From assembly GCA_946699065.1 (NCBI GenBank), contig CAMPDV010001605.1:1-64000 (forward strand): a stretch of 64,000 bases of DNA. The letters run 5' to 3'. Positions 35,880 through 48,493 of this stretch are shown here, piece after piece. The position numbers were made by a program, and so were the translations under genes. A model generated the notes under the pieces. The model saw only the letters and a program-made list of their open reading frames with translations, made no database searches and had not been told where the DNA came from. The DNA comes from Loxodes magnus (taxonomy: Eukaryota > Ciliophora > Karyorelictea > Loxodida > Loxodidae). Numbering within the stretch: the first letter of the stretch is position 1; every line of letters starts with the position of its first letter.

Positions 35880-36235
35880 GGTTACTTTCAAACAATTATA
35901 TGGAAATATAAGTTAGCCAAATTAGTTTATAAATTAGATAACTTAAATCAATTGGAAAGAAAAGTGGATCAAAACATTACCATTCAGTCAGTACCAAGTT
36001 ATCTTTAAATACATCTAAAACAAAATCAGATTATAAGAAGAAATAGAAGAGTTTTATAAGATATATGATACACTTAATTAATTAGATGAACATAAATAAA
36101 AGAAATATTAAAACTATAACTACAAAAATTAATAATTATTAATTAGATAATTATAAGACAAAAATAATATAATAAAGCTATATTGATAGATGATGGAAAG
36201 AGGATGCTAATGATGTGTTTAAAGTTTCTAGTTTA
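35880..36235 (+). pseudogene. fragment of an alpha-related Gag-like gene
   Basis: The coding-like frame reads QNKIRLQEEIEEFYKIYDTL and ends near YWQMMERGC. The following DNA (GGATGCTAATGATGTG, 36198-36213) resembles GGATGGTGCGCTAATGAAGT of element alpha. No knuckle is visible. Confidence 0.35.
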
Positions 36236-36239
36236 ATTT

Positions 36240-37290
36240 ATTTATATTTTAGAATTTTAAATGTTTAGTGTATTAAATGGGAATTATTTGCTTTATATTT
36301 TTAATTTTAATAATGAATTAATAAAATTAATAAAAGAGTTTGATAGAGTTGTATATTTAAAGAAGTTGAAAGTATGAAGATATTTGCTTAAAATATTAAA
36401 GATAAAGATAGAAAAGTTTCTTTTTAGAATATAAAAATAATTAAAATTAAAAAATTAATAATAATAATAATTAAAGCTAAAATAATAAATTTATTAAATT
36501 TGCAACATTTAGCTTATATAATAAGATAGATTACTAATAAAAGTTAAAGTATAAACACTTAAATAGCAAAATATATACTTAAAAGTTATAAAAGATAGTT
36601 TAATCTTAAAAGATATTATATTCTTTAGAATTAGGATAATGCAAAAAGAAAATTTGTCATAATACTTATAAAAGAGAAAATTAAAAATTTAACTTTAATA
36701 AAAAATATAAGAAAATATATTTATTAGTGAATAAGAAATAAAATTAAATTTATATTTCAAGAATTAATTTTTAAATTTATGCAATTTTTTTATATTATTT
36801 TATTTTAGTAATTTAGCTTTATGATATACTTTTTTTTTCTTTTAATTTTATATCTTATTTAACAATAAGAATGGAATGCATGTATATTTATAAAATTATT
36901 AGTTGGATAATAACCTTATATTTATGATATTATTTAGTCGCTTGATATGCTCTTAGTTTTTTGATTCCATATACGATCTTAAAAATCATTATGTTATGTA
37001 CATTTAAAAAAAATTTTAATGTTTATTAATAAAAATTTTATAAGCATTAATTAAAAAATAATTTAAGTTTTATTTACTAACTTTATAAATGCTTAAAATT
37101 ATTTAAAAATCTATTTATTTTATTAATAAATAATAATTAGATAGTATTAGCTATTTAAATCTCAAACTAAAGTTATTATATTTAAAGCCTTAAATATTTA
37201 AGTTTATACATAATTAATCTTATATATTGTATCTATCTATTTATATTCTTGATTGAATTAAATAAATAAAGTATAATCGATATAATTAAA
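36240..37290. other. A+T-rich gap, nothing recognised
   Basis: About 1 kb without supported features. Confidence 0.5.
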
Positions 37291-37295
37291 TAGAT

Positions 37296-37590
37296 GGGAT
37301 TATAGAGCGCATAGCACCTCAAAGGTGCGCGGCTCTTTAATAAAGATTTTTAAAGTTAAAAAAATTCCTTGCTGAAATCTTCCACAGTGCTAGCATTCTC
37401 TTGAGTTCTTATATAGGGCGTGATCGGAATTCTCCCTAAGAGACCTTTGTATCTGGCATCTTTCATCATTAATGATACTTGATACCTCTTCGATTTTGTC
37501 TTCTCTTCTCTTGGCTGGTTTTTCACCTATGAGATACTTCCTGGTACCAGAGTTTAAGTCAGTTTCAGTTGGATGATTTGTTCTTCCTAT
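37296..37590 (-). mobile_element. SINE1-family repeat (copy b)
   Basis: Full-length minus-strand copy: head GAACAAATCATCCAACTGAA, 3' hairpin (AAAGAGCCGCGCACC...GAGGTGCTATGCGCTCT) at about 37299-37340, then TATAATCCC and a T/A-rich tail. It lies head to head with copy c, 700 bp away. It keeps ECQHCGRFQQG in frame, reminiscent of the first half of a zinc knuckle. Confidence 0.65.
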
Positions 37591-37594
37591 TTAT

Positions 37595-38290
37595 TTATAA
37601 ATATAATAAGGAAGAAATGATACTAATAATTTTTTATTTATCTTAAAATTTAGTACATTTATAATTTGATGCTAGTCTAATTTGTTAGAAGATTACTATA
37701 ATTCCTTAATTTCAAGGCTAAAACAAATAACTTAATAAATATATACATATCAATCTTAAATCAAAATATTTCTTTATTTATTCCAAAAATTTACAAGTAT
37801 TTTATAATTGAAAAATATTGATTTCTTTTATTCTTAATTACAAACAAAAAAAGTAATTTAATTGGTCAGATTATATTAACTCTTAAATAATTTATAATTA
37901 TTTTCTTAGTAAAAGCATATTATAGATAGATTAATTAATTTTATATTTTAAAGGTTTTATTTTAGAGCTAAATATTATAGTAGAATTACTAGATATCTTT
38001 AACATTCATTTAGTTTATTTTTGCATAACTTATTAAAATTATGTAATTAAAATTTTAATCTTATCTTATTTATAAAATCTAAATAAAATGTATAAATTTA
38101 GTAAATAAATCTACTTTTACTATTTAATTTTTTCTAAATTTATTAAAATGCTTAATCTATAATATTTTCTTCTCATCTAATTAATTTATTTCTAATTAAT
38201 TAATATAATACTTATATTTATTTTTTGCTTTTATCTAATTTAATTTATTTCTTTAAAGTTTATGCAAATTTACCTTATTTATTATATATT
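37595..38290. other. A+T-rich gap, nothing recognised
   Basis: Spacer between two divergent SINE1 copies; no feature seen. Confidence 0.5.
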
Positions 38291-38295
38291 TTAAA

Positions 38296-38610
38296 AAGAG
38301 AGGAACAATCCTCTAACTGAGATTAACTTAACAAAAGTACTAGGAAGTATTTCAGGAGCGACAAGTTGAGCAAGATTATTGGCAGGAGTCAAGCAGAAAG
38401 AAATGGAAACATTTAGTTACGGTTGATGAAAGATGCCAGACGATTAGGTCTCTTGGGGCATCACTCCAACCATGTCCTATTAGAAAACTGAATTTTCAAA
38501 GGAGTGAAGCACTGGAGGAAATTTCCAAGGAGAAATTTTATTAACTTTAAATAAAATTAATTTGAAGGGCTACTCACCACCGAGAGTGCTACGCGCTTTA
38601 TAATCGAATT
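38296..38610 (+). mobile_element. SINE1-family repeat (copy c)
   Basis: Plus-strand copy starting AGAGGAACAATCCTCTAACT and ending with hairpin GAAGGGCTACTCACC...GAGAGTGCTACGCGCTTT, then TATAATC and TTTATTTG. Stem bases differ from copy b, but pairing (partly G-T) is kept. Confidence 0.65.
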
Positions 38611-38611
38611 T

Positions 38612-39635
38612 ATTTGTTTATTATCCATTTATTCCATTTTTCTCTTATTTACATAATTCAAAAAAAATTATATTTTTAAGAGGTAAAAATTATTTATTTT
38701 TCTAACTTTTATTTATTATTTTAACATAACTATTAAGAAATAAAATATCAAACTCAATTAAATAATTTAGTAAATATGGTTTTTATAAAAGCATATGAGT
38801 CTTTAAGAATCTAATATGTTTATTTATATTAAAACTAAAATAAAATAAGAATGTTAATTTTAATATTTAATTTATTTTTATTTTACTAGTTGATATACTT
38901 AGTCAAGTTAATATCTTTAAGCACTTAGTATAGTCATGCAAATAAAAGGATTAAGATTAAATATCTAATATTAATGGTTTAATCATAAACTTTATTTATA
39001 ATATTTAAAAGATTTTATTTAATTATTAATTTATTAGAAAAGTAAATAAATTTGAAAAATGCTTATTTAATTTTAAAAGTCAAAGTCGACCACTTAATAA
39101 ATTAAAATAGATAGCTAATATCATTAATAATTTCTTAGTAAACTCATGATAAGAACCAATTTTCTTATTGCAAAAATAGCATCGACTGTCTATAAGTTTA
39201 TATATTCAAATTATAAAATAGCTTAAAAAAATAAATAGAATAAAGATTTTAAACCAAAAGTAGCATATTATAATTATAAATATCTTTCTAAAATAAATAA
39301 GCTCTATTTTATATTTTCTTATACTATAAATTAAATTCTAATTTTATGTTTAATTATTAATTAGCTACTTTTATTTAAAATATTACAATTCTAGTGTTTT
39401 TACTGAAATTATTAAACAATTAAGGCTTCAAATTAAGGTATTATTTTATTAGATTTGCATATAATGAAGTGCTTAATCTTTATATTTATGCGTTTTAAAT
39501 CACGCTAATAAAAATATTTTAAAGTTCATTCATATTGAGAAGGATAAAAGAAGAGAAATATTTAAAGCAAGGAAATGAATTATAGTAATAGAATAAAAAT
39601 AAAAAGAAGTTAAATATAAAGGATTTAATAAGTAA
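38612..39635. other. A+T-rich gap, nothing recognised
   Basis: About 1 kb, no supported feature. Confidence 0.5.
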
Positions 39636-39749
39636 CTTAATGATTAAAAGAGAAATAATTATGATACATTAATAAAAGGAAATAATAGCAATATAATTTA
39701 TTTACTTTATAATCTTTATTTATTTACATAGCTTTTAAGTTTATTATAA

Positions 39750-42318
39750 ATGGAAAAGATCAAGTAGACTCAAAACTTACGCTGTTGTAAGTGCAACAAA
39801 TTTTAAGTATTCAAATAAAAAGTAGAGAACGAACTACCTTATGTAAAAAACTTTTCAATAGAATGCTAAAGTAAAGAATCTTAAGAGCGAATAATCTGTA
39901 AGTAATGCCAACAAATCTAACTAGCAGGATAAAGTATCTAGGCTTCGAGCCAAGAGTAACTAGGAATGATTATTTAAACAAATATAATATAAAATAAATA
40001 AGATGAAAATATAATAATCATAAAGTCTAATAGTATATGGAAAAACAGAAACATTTTAGACTTAATAGTAAATTATCTAAATAATAGAGATATAAGCAAT
40101 CTACAGAAAGCCAACAAATACTTCAATCAGTTTAAATTCAGTTATAAAAATTTAGTTATAAAAAGATATAAAGACAGAGATGTAAAAAATAAATTGAAAA
40201 TCTAAATAAACTGAATTTTAAGTTAGGCGGTGTAGCACTTCATTAGCGCACCATCCTTTAATATTCTGAATAGTTTTCATCTTGCATGTAGTCTTAATTA
40301 TTTATCCAAGGATTAAGATTTGAATTAAAGAATTTTTTTCTATAAATGTTTCCGCTTTATGTTGGATATATCCTAAATAGTTTTCTAAAAATATCTTATT
40401 TATTCTTTCCTTAAATTTCGCTTAGTTAGTAGCAGTATTTTCATTGGTGTTATTTATTGCACACGTAGCATTTTATTCTTCTTTTAAACTATTATTCCTG
40501 TAACACTTATTTAATTTAAATTTACTACTTATTTTAAATAAACGTTTACTGTTTATTTTAATTTGAGGCTTCATTTTCTATTTCCATAGGATCTGATTAA
40601 TTCTGTTAAATCGAAAATGGCGTAACCTGAATTTATTATTAAATTTAAAGAATTCTTTGCTCCAGTTTGTCTTCTATTTCTTATGATGATTAATATTGTT
40701 TCTCAAGTAAAGACGTTATTAGTTTTTCTAATTTTTCTACTTTATCAGTGAGGTATCTATTTTTAAGCATAAACTCTTTTAATGACTTAGATAATATTTC
40801 TATTTGAGTTTGTGTCGGAAGTTTTTTTAGTTCTGGATTTCCAAGTGGTTAATGTTGTCATATCAATCATATTTCTCACTTTCACTCATTGTAATTATTT
40901 TGCATTTTATTTTTTAGATTATTTTCTTGTTTAAATGTTTTGTTCAAAGTTCTGTTATTTCTTAGAAGCCATTTTATATTTAATATTTATAATTTAAGAT
41001 AATTGACTCATTCATTGCTTGGAAATTAATGCATTAAATCTCTCTATTAATTTGTGCTAATAGATAGAAAATAAATTAAATGATATATTTATACTAAAAA
41101 CGTTAAATAATAAAAGTAGAAATTAAAATATATTAGAATAACTAGAATTATGAAGTTGATCTATAAGAAACGTAAAATTACCAGATATTTCACTAGCAAA
41201 AACTTAAAAACATTGAATTTTATAGTTGTAGAATTAGAAGACTAAAATTTACCTTTTCTATAAAATTTTAAAAGTTTAGAAAGCTTATGAATATATTTCT
41301 CAAATAGGATAACAGGCTAGTTTTTACTAGACTATTGCCTAAACTTGAATCTAAAAAAATTATAAATTAGAAGCAAAAATCTGAATAGTAATATTCTAAT
41401 AAAATACTTAAAATTAAAAGGAATGCAGATTGAGAATATTAATATAGATAATAATAAATAAAATCATTAATATATCCATTTATGTCCTAACTTAATTTAA
41501 ATAAAATTACTTAAGCCTTTAGATTTATCAGATTCACTCTTAGATAAAATTAGCATTAGATAAATAAAAAATTTAATCTTTAAAAAAGTATCTTTTTCCT
41601 CTTAAGCCTTTTTTTATTTTTTCTCTAATTAATTTCCAAATCTTAAATAAATTTAAATAATCGATTGTCAGACTTTTAGTTAAATAAATCTAGAGTTGTT
41701 GCTAAAAAACTCACCATAGTTGGAATCGATAAATTTGGATAAATTATAAAAGGAAGATTATAAATTAGTAGGTATTTATAGATAAAACTTAAAAGATATA
41801 ACAGTATTCTCAGATAATGATTTAGATGAAGAGTTATAAATAATATTCTAAAACTGTAGAAAATGTATTTATATATAACTAAAAATAAAATAAATAAATA
41901 AATAAACTTTAGTAATTATAAGAGAAAATTGTAAATCCTTATAAACCTTTCATCTATCTGATTGTTAAGTTAATGGTGAAAATTGAATATAAGAAATTAC
42001 TCAAATATAGTATTTAAAGGAACTTAGTCTTGATAACTGCAATTTACTTAATAATGATGTAATTGAGATAATTAAAAAATAATAAAAATTAACATTTTTA
42101 AGCTTATAAGGTAATTAAAGCCTTACTTGAGAAGCTTTTCCTGTTCAAGATGAATAAGGCGGGGATTTTTCTTTATACAATAGTTTAAAAGAATTAGAGC
42201 TAGAAGATTGTAATCTTATATAAGAATAGACAATATAAAACTTGAAGTAAAAGTATAAAAAATAAAAATAAGTTTTAATTGGCTTTTAGAATAGGATGAA
42301 GTAGATTTTGAGTTATGA
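39750..42318 (+). pseudogene. F-box-like/LRR gene, short form (copy E), split by a retroposon
   Basis: The 5' part (39750-40222) encodes the cysteine segment (LRCCKC ... ICKQC) and the F-box-like stretch (NRNILDLIVNYLNNRDISNL). It stops at ...INWIL, where element alpha (40223-40990) is inserted. The LRR part resumes at 40991 and ends ...EVDFEL at TGA 42316-42318. AATTTTAAG (40214-40222) and AATTTAAG (40991-40998) flank the insertion as a target duplication. The frame after the insertion does not match the phase of the stop, and the LRR region has several short deletions (near 41.7 kb). The gene is therefore broken in more than one way. Confidence 0.85.
40223..40990 (-). mobile_element. Gag-only retroposon, family alpha (copy 2), inserted in LRR copy E
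   Basis: Very similar to the element at 29246-30115. A one-base deletion early in the ORF (near 40857, GTTGTCAT instead of GTTCGTCAT) shifts the frame. The last ~110 bp and the TTAACT tail are missing, so the copy ends at CCGCCTAA next to the target duplication. Confidence 0.8.
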
Positions 42319-42925
42319 TACCTTTTAGAGAGTAAACTTAAATAAACTAATTAATTATTTCCCTTATTTTATTATTTATATTAAGTAATTTTCATTACTT
42401 TAATTAATTACTCTCAATTTTCTTTATTTTGCTTATGAATTTTACTAAATTATTAAAAATATAAATATAAGGAAAAAAGGTCTTTCTAAATGTACTATTT
42501 CAAAATAATTGAATAAAAAATACAATAAATAAAAATGTATTTAAATAGAAAATATTTAATCATTAAAATGCTAAATTTGTATAATAATACTTTCCTTTAA
42601 TACACTAAAATTTAATTAAAAAAACTTTAATGAATAAATATAAAAATAAATGCTTATTCAAATAAATATAATATTTGCTTATAAATTAAATTTTAAAAGA
42701 ATAAATATTTAAATTGATAATTTAGTCTTAAGATAGCTAATTATACAAATCATAAAATTAAAACTTATTGTATAATTAAAATCTATTTTTTACACTATTA
42801 AAGGAATAAAGATTTTAATTACTTTATTTTAAAATAAGAAGTATTATTACTAAATCCTTTATCTCTCAGAGAATTCACAATAAAAGTATATATAAGTATA
42901 ATGATTAAAGATAAATTTATTATTT

Positions 42926-43735
42926 ATGTCTAATGAAAAAATTGCTTAAATTATGACTTTCTATAAAATATTTTTATTTAATCTTAGTTTTAAATAGATT
43001 TTTATTATAATTAAAAAAATAGAACATTTCTTGCAATAAGTCTCTTCTTAAAAGGATTCATCTTAGTCAAAATATGATTAATAAAAAGTACTTTACGAAC
43101 TTCAAGTTATGCAATTAGAGAATTTTAAACTCATAAGAACATATAAGAACTAGAAAGAAAATAGAATATCTGATGATTAACTCACAAGAGAAAAAAATTG
43201 AAAACAAATAGTCAAGAAATATCAGAATAGAAAATTAGAAAAAAATCCAACCAATTCAAAGAGTTAACTGAAAGTATATTCTTATAAAAAATATAAGTGA
43301 ATGATCCATAGGATGTTGAGCAACAGCTCATAATAACTTTCATTCCATATCGGAAAATAATGAGATGTGGGTACTGCAAGCGATCAGGGCACAAAGTAAG
43401 AAGCTTCTTCCAAGTTTAACAAAAATAAAAGAAAATAATAAAAAACTAATGGGAAAATATTTTCAGGATCTATTGCAACTAAGAAGATAATCTGTATAGA
43501 AAAAAAACTACAACTAAAGAATGAAGCTCCTTATATCTAATAGGCGTTTAACGAATTCAATAAAAATGACTGGGATTTGACCTATCGGAAAAGATTATAA
43601 ATAATAATCTAAAAATCACCAAGACTTATGTTAGACAAAATCCAAACAGATTTGAAGTTGATACTTATACCTAACTTTAAACTTAAAAGTGATTAGCCTA
43701 AAAATGGCAGACCAACTATAATAAATTATTTATTT
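42926..43735 (+). pseudogene. Gag/ORF1-like retroelement gene, frameshifted
   Basis: From ATG 42926 (MSNEKIAQIMTFYKIFLFN) a coil-like frame runs to about 43200, then another frame continues through the knuckle CGYCKRSGHKVRSF (43366-43407). This is CX2CX4HX4 with the last Cys changed to Phe. Beyond it GFDLSEKIINNNLKIT then NPNRFEVDTY carries the same C-terminal pattern as the elements at 2.8 and 61 kb. It ends next to TATAATAAATTATTTATTT, a reduced version of the LINE/SINE tail. The minus-strand standard-code ORF here is a shadow. Confidence 0.55.
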
Positions 43736-43739
43736 ATAT

Positions 43740-44440
43740 ATTTTATAATATTTTATTATAGTTTCATATTGGTTATTTATATTTTATTTTCATAATGATA
43801 AATTTTACTAGGTTTATATATTTAATTTCTTTATTAAATTTGTTTCTAAAGGAACTTCTGATTAATGAGATGTATTGGTACCTAAATTATTTATAACAAA
43901 AAAAACAAAAAATATATTAACTTTGTGATGTTTTAGTAATTAAAGTAAATTTTATTGATATAAGTATATGAGAATATATGGAAATAATTATATAAGATTA
44001 AGAATATAAAAAAGATATTATAATTAAAGAGATTGCTTTATTATTAAGCATAACCAAAAATATCCTACTCTTAAATAAAAATGATATAATTATTTTCTTT
44101 TTCAGATATTCATAATTTAACTTATCATCGAATGTAATACTTTTTATTGCGATTATATAATATATTTATAAAGCTAATAATAAAATTTAGTTTTAATCCA
44201 TTTTTACTTTTCAAAATATAAAATTTAAATAATTAAATATAATATATTTATTTTTTAGACTTAAATCACACCCAATAGATAATATAATTTTAAAATAAAA
44301 ATTACTTAAGATATAACTATTAAAGATTTGGCTAAATATAAATAGATTAATAAAATATATAAGTGTTTTACAGTTTTTAAATACGATAATTATTTATTTT
44401 TTATTAATTAAATTAAATTCTTTAAATAAATTGTTTATGT
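43740..44440. other. A+T-rich gap, nothing recognised
   Basis: Downstream of the RING-LRR gene; no feature seen in about 700 bp. Confidence 0.5.
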
Positions 44441-44445
44441 TAAGC

Positions 44446-46710
44446 TCAGTTTTGCAATTTTAAATTTGGAACATCCAAGTTAAAATTTATTTCTTTTTCT
44501 TTTTAAAAGTTTTAATGTAATAATTTTATTACTAGCTTTTCACAAGTCTAGACCATTTGTAAACCTCATTCTTTGCTTATTTAAGAACAATTAATCACAT
44601 TTAAATTGGCCAATGTTTTCCATAAAGAATATATTTATTCATTTTCATCTTTTAAAGGAAGATTTTCTTCGCTTAACTAGTTGTTATCACTTAAATCCAA
44701 ATTTACTAAATTTTTATTCAATAATATTTGACAATCCTCTTTGCTTAATTGTTAGCAATTAGTAAGACTTAGTTATTTCAACTTCTACAAATTTGAAATA
44801 TATTACATCCAAATTTAGCTTTAAAATGAGCAATTATCTAAAGAAAGGCTTTTAAGGTACTTTAAGTTTAATTCCATCATTTATAAATGTTCTTATTTTA
44901 TTTACTTCAAGTTGTTAAGTTTTAATTCTTTTAAGTTTATACAGTTTTAGAAAATAACACTAATAGTTTCATCTGATAACTAACTTATATCCTCTAATCT
45001 TAATTATTCTAATTTCTAACTTTATTAGATTATTTATCTTAGAGTAAGGTCTTTAATTCTATCAAGCTTGCATAAGTTTAGTTATTTTAGGTTAGGTGTA
45101 TTTTGAACTAGTAGTTGCAAAGTAGAATCTGTAAAATATTTGCAATTCTTAACTTCAATTAGATTAAGGTTTAAAAGCTATTTAGGATGATAATGGATGC
45201 TATCTAAATTTGGAAGCTTATATTTAGTATTTGTTTCCTAAATGGATGGGTAAAAGGATAATTCCATTTAAGTTAATTTTAGCTATTTTAAATTAGGTGA
45301 AATAAGCAGAAGCAACATTATAATCTCTTCGCTTAGTTTATTATTATCGTATATATAAATAGTTTCTAGGCTATTTAGCTACTTAGAAAGTAAATCTAAG
45401 TAAATTTCATTTAGATTTTAAGATTCTTCTTCCTAAAAATTGTAATCAGAGTTCTTATAAAAATAAGTTTACAATCAAGTCAAATTTTTAAGTTTAGAAG
45501 CATTTTTTACTAATAGTAGCAAATGTGTGATACTAATTTAATTATAACTACCAATATAAATAGTTTCCAGTTTGATAAATTACTATTATACAAATTTAGC
45601 TAAACCTTATGGAGAGAAATTAGGACGTTAAATCAATAATCATTATATTCTTTAAGAATCTAGATTAGGTAAGAATTAGTCATTTAAAACTTCAGCTTAA
45701 TAAAGAGCAACTTGATTTAAGTTAGGTAGTAATCTAATAAATTAGTCTATTTTTTAATTAGAATTAATGTTAATTTTCTAAATATAAGTTCCTTTAATTT
45801 CCAAATATTCTTTTATTATTTCATAATCTACATTTTAACTATCAATTGCTAGCTCCTATAACTTTAAATTTTAGCAATAGGCCATTAAAAATGTTCCTGT
45901 TGTAATATTAGATCAAATTATTTCAAGTGATGTGAGATTTACTAATCGTTCTAAAAATTTCAGAGTTGAATCTTTAAATGTAACATTTTAAAAATAAAGT
46001 TTTCTTAGATTGAAGCATTTCGAAAAATTGAAATTAGAGGGAAAGTATTTGTAAACATGTAGCTATTATAAATGAGAATATTTTTGTTAATTATAACATT
46101 CAATCAATGTTTACCATATTTAATCACATAAATTCTCAGATATATCTTAAGGCTAAACTATTATGCTTTTTACTGTAGAATTAGCTACTTATCTTAAACT
46201 TCATTAGATTCTATTTTTTACGTTTATGACATCATTACTATATTTTTTAATTTCAATTTAATCTATTGTAAAGTTAAAGTTATAAAAGTACTTATTAACT
46301 TGTTAGATAATACTCACTTCTCTCAATTCTAAAAATTAAGATAAGTAACTCAAAACATTCTTATTTCATCAAATTTTGCTTTAATTACCTTTAATCTTCT
46401 TTTTCGTATTTATGGATTATATTTCTTGTTAATTGGGTTAGATATTCTAAGCTGCTTCTAACTATGCTTCATTTTTTTAAATTACTTAAACCTGATTAGT
46501 TGCTATTTACTATTCTAAAAGTGATTAAATTAGATGACACTCATAAATCCTATTACACTTTATGCATTTGAATTGCATTTGATTTTTAGTTTATTCACGT
46601 AAGCATTCTTTACAAAAAATATCCCCACATTGCATTTTGATAAAATATTTTTCTCCTAAATTGTAAATATAATTGCATAAGATACATTATATTTATGTAG
46701 TCTTAAGCAT
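44446..46710 (-). CDS. RING / F-box-like / LRR protein, long form
   Basis: An intact frame runs from ATG 46710 to TGA 44446-44448 (754 residues, in phase). The RING-type ligands are C9-x2-C12, C28-x-D30, C33-x2-C36 and C49-x2-C52 (CILC ... QCGDIFCKEC ... CIKC). An Asp replaces the usual His, which can still bind zinc. LRRs fill the remainder (LVNLDLSDNNQLSEENLPLK) to the end ...VPNLKLQN. It is closely related to the gene entering at 63796 and spaced like 48494-50698. The ubiquitin ligase role is inferred from domains only. Confidence 0.87.
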
Positions 46711-46879
46711 GTTTTATAATTAATTTACAAACATGGAATTAATAAAAAATTATAAGATAATAATAATTTTATGATTAATTATTAAACAATTAATATAAAA
46801 TATCATTTAAGATACAAATATTTTTAATTATACACATACAATAATAATATATTATTATAATCATTTATTATTTGGAGCT

Positions 46880-47560
46880 ACATTTAATCTTGTTAGTTCT
46901 CTTCATGTTATTTAATTTTTCCTTTCTCTTTAGCTGCTTAAAGCTTTGGCGTATCTTCGTTAAATGTTTTTTTGAGTGGTAGAATTAGCATATTCTATAT
47001 TGAATAGTTTTAGGCTAAAATTCAGGGTATAAATGATTCTCTATCTTTTCTATTTTATCTATTAGGTTCTATTATTATTTTTATTTCTATTAACTCTACT
47101 TTTTTATGTTTGCTAATCTATTTCAATATTCATTCAGTCGATTTTTTTTCGATCTAGATTAAGTTTATTGTTAGAGTTGTTCTTAGTCACTACTTGACTT
47201 TGTATCAGTTGGTTTCCTAATTATCTTATTCAATTATTTTAAGAGTTTCCTTATCTTTTCCGCGAGATTAAATATTAACTCATTCTGCTTTTGGAAATTT
47301 TTCTTTATAAATCATACATAATTGCTTATCGATTCGATTGCATCATTTTTGCTCCCCAGTGTTCCCTTAAAGGATTTTCCTTTTGTTGATAGAGGAGAGT
47401 CAAGGTCATTAAGTTCTTTTATTTTCGTTATACTTTTTTTGAGCAAGTTTCCTGACTTTCTTCCTTCATTGCTTAACCTTTCTATTGCTTCCTTTCCTTA
47501 TTTTTTTATCTACTTGCTAATTATAAAAATAAAAAAAATGTATAAAAGGATAATTTAATA
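46880..47560 (-). pseudogene. Gag/ORF1-like gene, degenerate
   Basis: One minus-strand frame reads KEAIERLSNEGRKSGNLLKK, then a coil (FIKKNFQKQNELIFNLAEKI) and CQFYHSKKHLTKI, a knuckle with its second Cys changed to Tyr (46970-46990). An in-phase ATG exists at 47623, but the sequence between it and the coil looks non-coding. No 3' hairpin was found. The plus-strand standard-code ORF at 47322-47558 is a shadow. Confidence 0.45.
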
Positions 47561-47629
47561 ATTTAAGATTTTTATAATAAAATAAACTATTTTTTAAGAT
47601 AAAGTATTATCAATAGATTACATTATTAT

Positions 47630-48490
47630 TTTTTTTAATATTCAATTTTTGCGAAAGTAAAATTATTAGATTTTACCATATGAAATAATTAAAAAATAAA
47701 ATAAAAGAAATAAGATTTAAAACATTAAAATAATATATAATATATAAATTTAAAATGATATTTATTTTAATATTTAAGATATAAGTATAAGAAAAATCTG
47801 AACTGAAAGTAAAATAATTCAATTATTTATTCTATAATATTTAAATTTCATAAACATTTTTATATTACTTTATTTACTTTTTTATTGTATACTTAAAAAT
47901 ATATCAATTTAAAAAATAACTTAAAATATTAATTTTTCGTTACTGATTAAAATAATTTTTTTATTTTATTTTTATATATTTTTAATAACTTTAATATAAA
48001 CTAATGATTTTAAAATTAATAGCCATATAAAAATACTAGTGCTTTAAGATAAATATAAGTTTAAATATTTTTGATAATATAAATTAAAATTTTAATAAAA
48101 TAAAATGTATAGTATTATATAAATATTATATTTAGTTATAAATTTATTAAATTTATTTAGTATTTTTCCTAAATTTAAATTGGGAAGTTTCAATTACTAA
48201 AAAATTAAAACTTATTTATATAATATAAAATTTTATAACAAAATTAAATTAAATTAATTATTTAATTAATTAATTAGCATTAGTATAATTATTATATTAT
48301 AGCTTATTAAACATTTTCCTTTTTATTTTACTTAATTATTAAATTTTTTATTAATAATATAAGTGATCTACAAGATATATTTAAAGTAAAAATTAAAATT
48401 TATTTAATATGGATTATTGATTTTAAGAAGAAAATAAAGTTATTTAAAACTAACTTATTTTAATTTAGTCTTTAGATTTAATTTTATAAA
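47630..48490. other. A+T-rich gap, nothing recognised
   Basis: Intergenic region between divergent genes; likely holds the promoter of 48494, but no motif is recognised. Confidence 0.5.
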
Positions 48491-48493
48491 AAA

